From assembly GCA_045533175.1 (NCBI GenBank), contig JAZSHJ010000045.1, forward strand, positions 1 through 7,544: DNA of 7,544 nucleotides, written 5' to 3'. The DNA is from SIG588 sp045533175 (GTDB lineage: Bacteria > Bacillota > Clostridia > Oscillospirales > Acutalibacteraceae). The translations under genes were made by a program, and so were the position numbers. The notes beneath the pieces were generated by a model that did not search any database, was not told where the DNA came from, and saw only the letters and a list, made by a program, of their open reading frames with translations. Of the stretch, positions 6,483 to 7,544 are shown in pieces. Position 1 is the stretch's first letter; each line of letters opens with the position of its first letter.

Positions 6483-6493
6483 AAAAAAAGAAC

Positions 6494-6522
6494 TTGCAAA
6501 ACCGCGAGGTTTGTAATACAAT
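6494..6522 (+). promoter_or_regulatory. Promoter of the aminotransferase gene
   Basis: The -35 TTGCAA (6494-6499) and the -10 TACAAT (6517-6522) are separated by the ideal 17 bp in an AT-rich stretch after the terminator. The start site would be near 6529, giving a leader of about 27 nt that contains GGAAAGGAAGGA, a purine-rich ribosome binding site ending 7 nt before the ATG. Confidence 0.68.
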
Positions 6523-6555
6523 GTATCAAGGCGCTTGGAAAGGAAGGATATCCCT

Positions 6556-7544
6556 ATGGCAACGAATACACAACGATTGGAAGAATTGACTGCGCAGTAC
6601 GAAGCGTATCGTGCGCGCGGTTTGGCTTTGGATATGTCGCGCGGCAAGCCGGGTCCCGAACAGTTGGAACTCACCGCCGCGATGTTGGATTGTGTCAACA
6701 GTCACAGCGAAGCAAAGGCAGAGGACGGCACCGATACCCGCAACTACGGTGGACTTACGGGGATTCCCGAAGCTCGTCGCATGTTCGGCGAAGTGCTGGG
6801 CGTCCCGGCAGAGAACGTGATTGTGGGCGGCAACTCCAGTTTGAATTTAATGTTTGATTACATCGCGAACGCCTATGCCACGGGTGTGGCGGGGTGTGAA
6901 CCGTGGTGTCGTCAGGGTGCGGTAAAATTCTTGTGCCCCGTTCCGGGTTACGATCGCCATTTTTCCATCACCGAATACTTCGGCATCGAAATGATCCGTG
7001 TACCGATGAACGAAAACGGTCCCGATATGGACGTGGTGGAAGATCTTATCCGTGACGAAGCGGTGAAGGGTATGTGGTGTGTACCGATGTACTCGAATCC
7101 CGGCGGTATCACGTACGCAGACGAAACGGTGCGCCGTTTGGCGGCTATGAAACCCGCGGCGAAGGATTTTCGCTTGATGTGGGATAACGCGTATTGCGTA
7201 CATCACCTTTCGGATGCGCACGACCGCTTGCTCAATGTTTTTGAAGAAGCGCAAAAGCACGGCAATGAAGAGATGATCGTGGCGTTTACCTCCACCTCCA
7301 AAATCAGTTTCCCCGGCGCGGGTGTGGCGGCGATGGCGGCGATGGGGCAGACCTATCGCGACGTTCTGCGCCGTTTGTCGATGCAGACGATTGGCTACGA
7401 TAAATTGAACATGTTGCGCCACGTACGTTACTTCAAGGATGCGGCCGGGATTGCGAAACACATGAAACTGCACGCGGAGATCCTGCGCCCGAGGGCGCGC
7501 CGGTCCGTTTCGAGCTTCTTCTCGCCGGGACCGCGCGTGCCGAT
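6556..7544 (+). CDS. PLP-dependent aminotransferase, aspartate aminotransferase Ic/MocR-like group (3' truncated)
   Basis: The frame is open from ATG 6556 to the window edge (329 codons), but only about the first 312 residues look genuine. Hallmarks are MSRGKPGPEQL (27-37), NYGGLTGIPEARRMF (63-77), the phosphate-cup region VGGNSSLNLM (90-99), YSNPGG (179-184), WDNAYCVHHL (209-218) and the Schiff-base lysine in TSTSKISFPGAG (Lys249). This set matches the branch of fold-type I aminotransferases containing Corynebacterium AspT (aspartate to oxaloacetate with 2-oxoglutarate), often annotated as aminotransferase class I or putative MocR-type. The family's usual length is a little over 400 residues, so the C-terminal small domain is missing. 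After HAEILRP (306-312) the expected continuation is lost and the sequence becomes GC-rich and Arg/Ser-rich. The last ~56 bases are therefore probably not part of this gene. The family call is sure; the substrate is inferred. Confidence 0.9.
   Translation, partial: MATNTQRLEELTAQYEAYRARGLALDMSRGKPGPEQLELTAAMLDCVNSHSEAKAEDGTDTRNYGGLTGIPEARRMFGEVLGVPAENVIVGGNSSLNLMFDYIANAYATGVAGCEPWCRQGAVKFLCPVPGYDRHFSITEYFGIEMIRVPMNENGPDMDVVEDLIRDEAVKGMWCVPMYSNPGGITYADETVRRLAAMKPAAKDFRLMWDNAYCVHHLSDAHDRLLNVFEEAQKHGNEEMIVAFTSTSKISFPGAGVAAMAAMGQTYRDVLRRLSMQTIGYDKLNMLRHVRYFKDAAGIAKHMKLHAEILRPRARRSVSSFFSPGPRVP
7479..7544 (-). other. hflX: Probable hflX GTPase fragment, opposite strand (suspected chimeric tail)
   Basis: Read on the minus strand from 7544, the tail encodes I followed by GTRGPGEKKLETDRR, then ALGRRI, ending at 7479. 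The G-x-RGPGE--LETDRR string is the highly conserved linker motif of HflX, a ribosome-associated GTPase that splits stalled ribosomes, and lies just before its G domain. Both ends are missing. The + strand here does not match the expected aminotransferase continuation, and bases 7489-7544 are about 73% GC (41 of 56). Bases 7479-7490 suit both genes (EILRP on +, GRRI on -), so the breakpoint probably lies within or just after that stretch. I favour an assembly chimera over a real inversion. The motif is recognised from memory; only about 22 residues support it. Confidence 0.62.

Noticed and set aside
7501..7533. CGGTCC/GGACCG inverted repeat near the window end, considered as a terminator or attachment site.
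   Set aside because: The arms are only 6 bp, there is no T run, and the sequence is explained as coding for the HflX motif on the minus strand.
7488..7544. A + strand reading in another frame (PEGAPVRFELLLAG...) that looks like part of a GC-rich protein.
   Set aside because: The minus-strand reading matches a specific, highly conserved HflX motif, which is a far better explanation than a generic GC-rich frame.
1..7544. Searched for CRISPR repeats, insertion sequence ends, tRNA or rRNA genes, toxin-antitoxin pairs and defence genes.
   Set aside because: None seen. Every stretch longer than 200 bases is covered by a recognised gene, and nothing supports a novel system beyond the operon and junction observations listed.

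Overview
The window looks like chromosomal DNA of a Clostridia-type member of the Bacillota, probably an uncultured gut Oscillospirales-like bacterium. The evidence is strong AGGAGG-type ribosome binding sites, compact co-directional operons, a LuxS, a membrane-anchored G5/M23 cell-wall peptidase, a YegS/DgkB-type lipid kinase, and a surface-protein tail built of aromatic/glycine cell-wall-binding-like repeats. Base composition is moderately GC-rich with AT-rich promoter regions. All real genes lie on the + strand. The taxonomic call is inference, because no rRNA or other marker gene is present.

Layout. (1) 1-169: C-terminal end of a repeat-bearing, probably secreted or surface protein, followed by a strong hairpin terminator (183-217). 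(2) 226-2385: an extended -10 promoter followed by a tight three-gene operon, SGNH/GDSL hydrolase - RluA-family pseudouridine synthase - luxS, with gaps of 3 and 2 nt. (3) 2386-2549: intergenic region holding a good promoter whose predicted start falls inside a perfect 12-bp inverted repeat with a T-rich tail. (4) 2550-6362: a second operon, membrane-anchored G5/M23 peptidase - THUMP-type RNA methyltransferase - diacylglycerol-kinase-family lipid kinase, with 11- and 13-nt gaps, ended by a hairpin terminator (6364-6399). (5) 6400-6555: AT-rich leader with a small inverted repeat and a -35/-10 promoter. (6) 6556 to about 7488: a PLP-dependent aminotransferase of the aspartate aminotransferase Ic/MocR-like group, cut off at the window edge.

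The genes are mostly housekeeping: RNA modification (pseudouridine synthase, RNA methyltransferase), the activated methyl cycle (LuxS recycles the by-product of SAM-dependent methylation and makes the AI-2 precursor), and envelope metabolism (SGNH hydrolase, M23 peptidase, lipid kinase). I see no CRISPR array, mobile element, tRNA or rRNA, and no convincing undescribed defence or biosynthetic system.

The most notable anomaly is the last ~56 bases. They are about 73% GC, do not continue the aminotransferase, and on the minus strand read as the signature linker motif of the GTPase HflX. The join lies in a 12-base stretch compatible with both genes, so it is most likely an assembly chimera, or less likely a real rearrangement.
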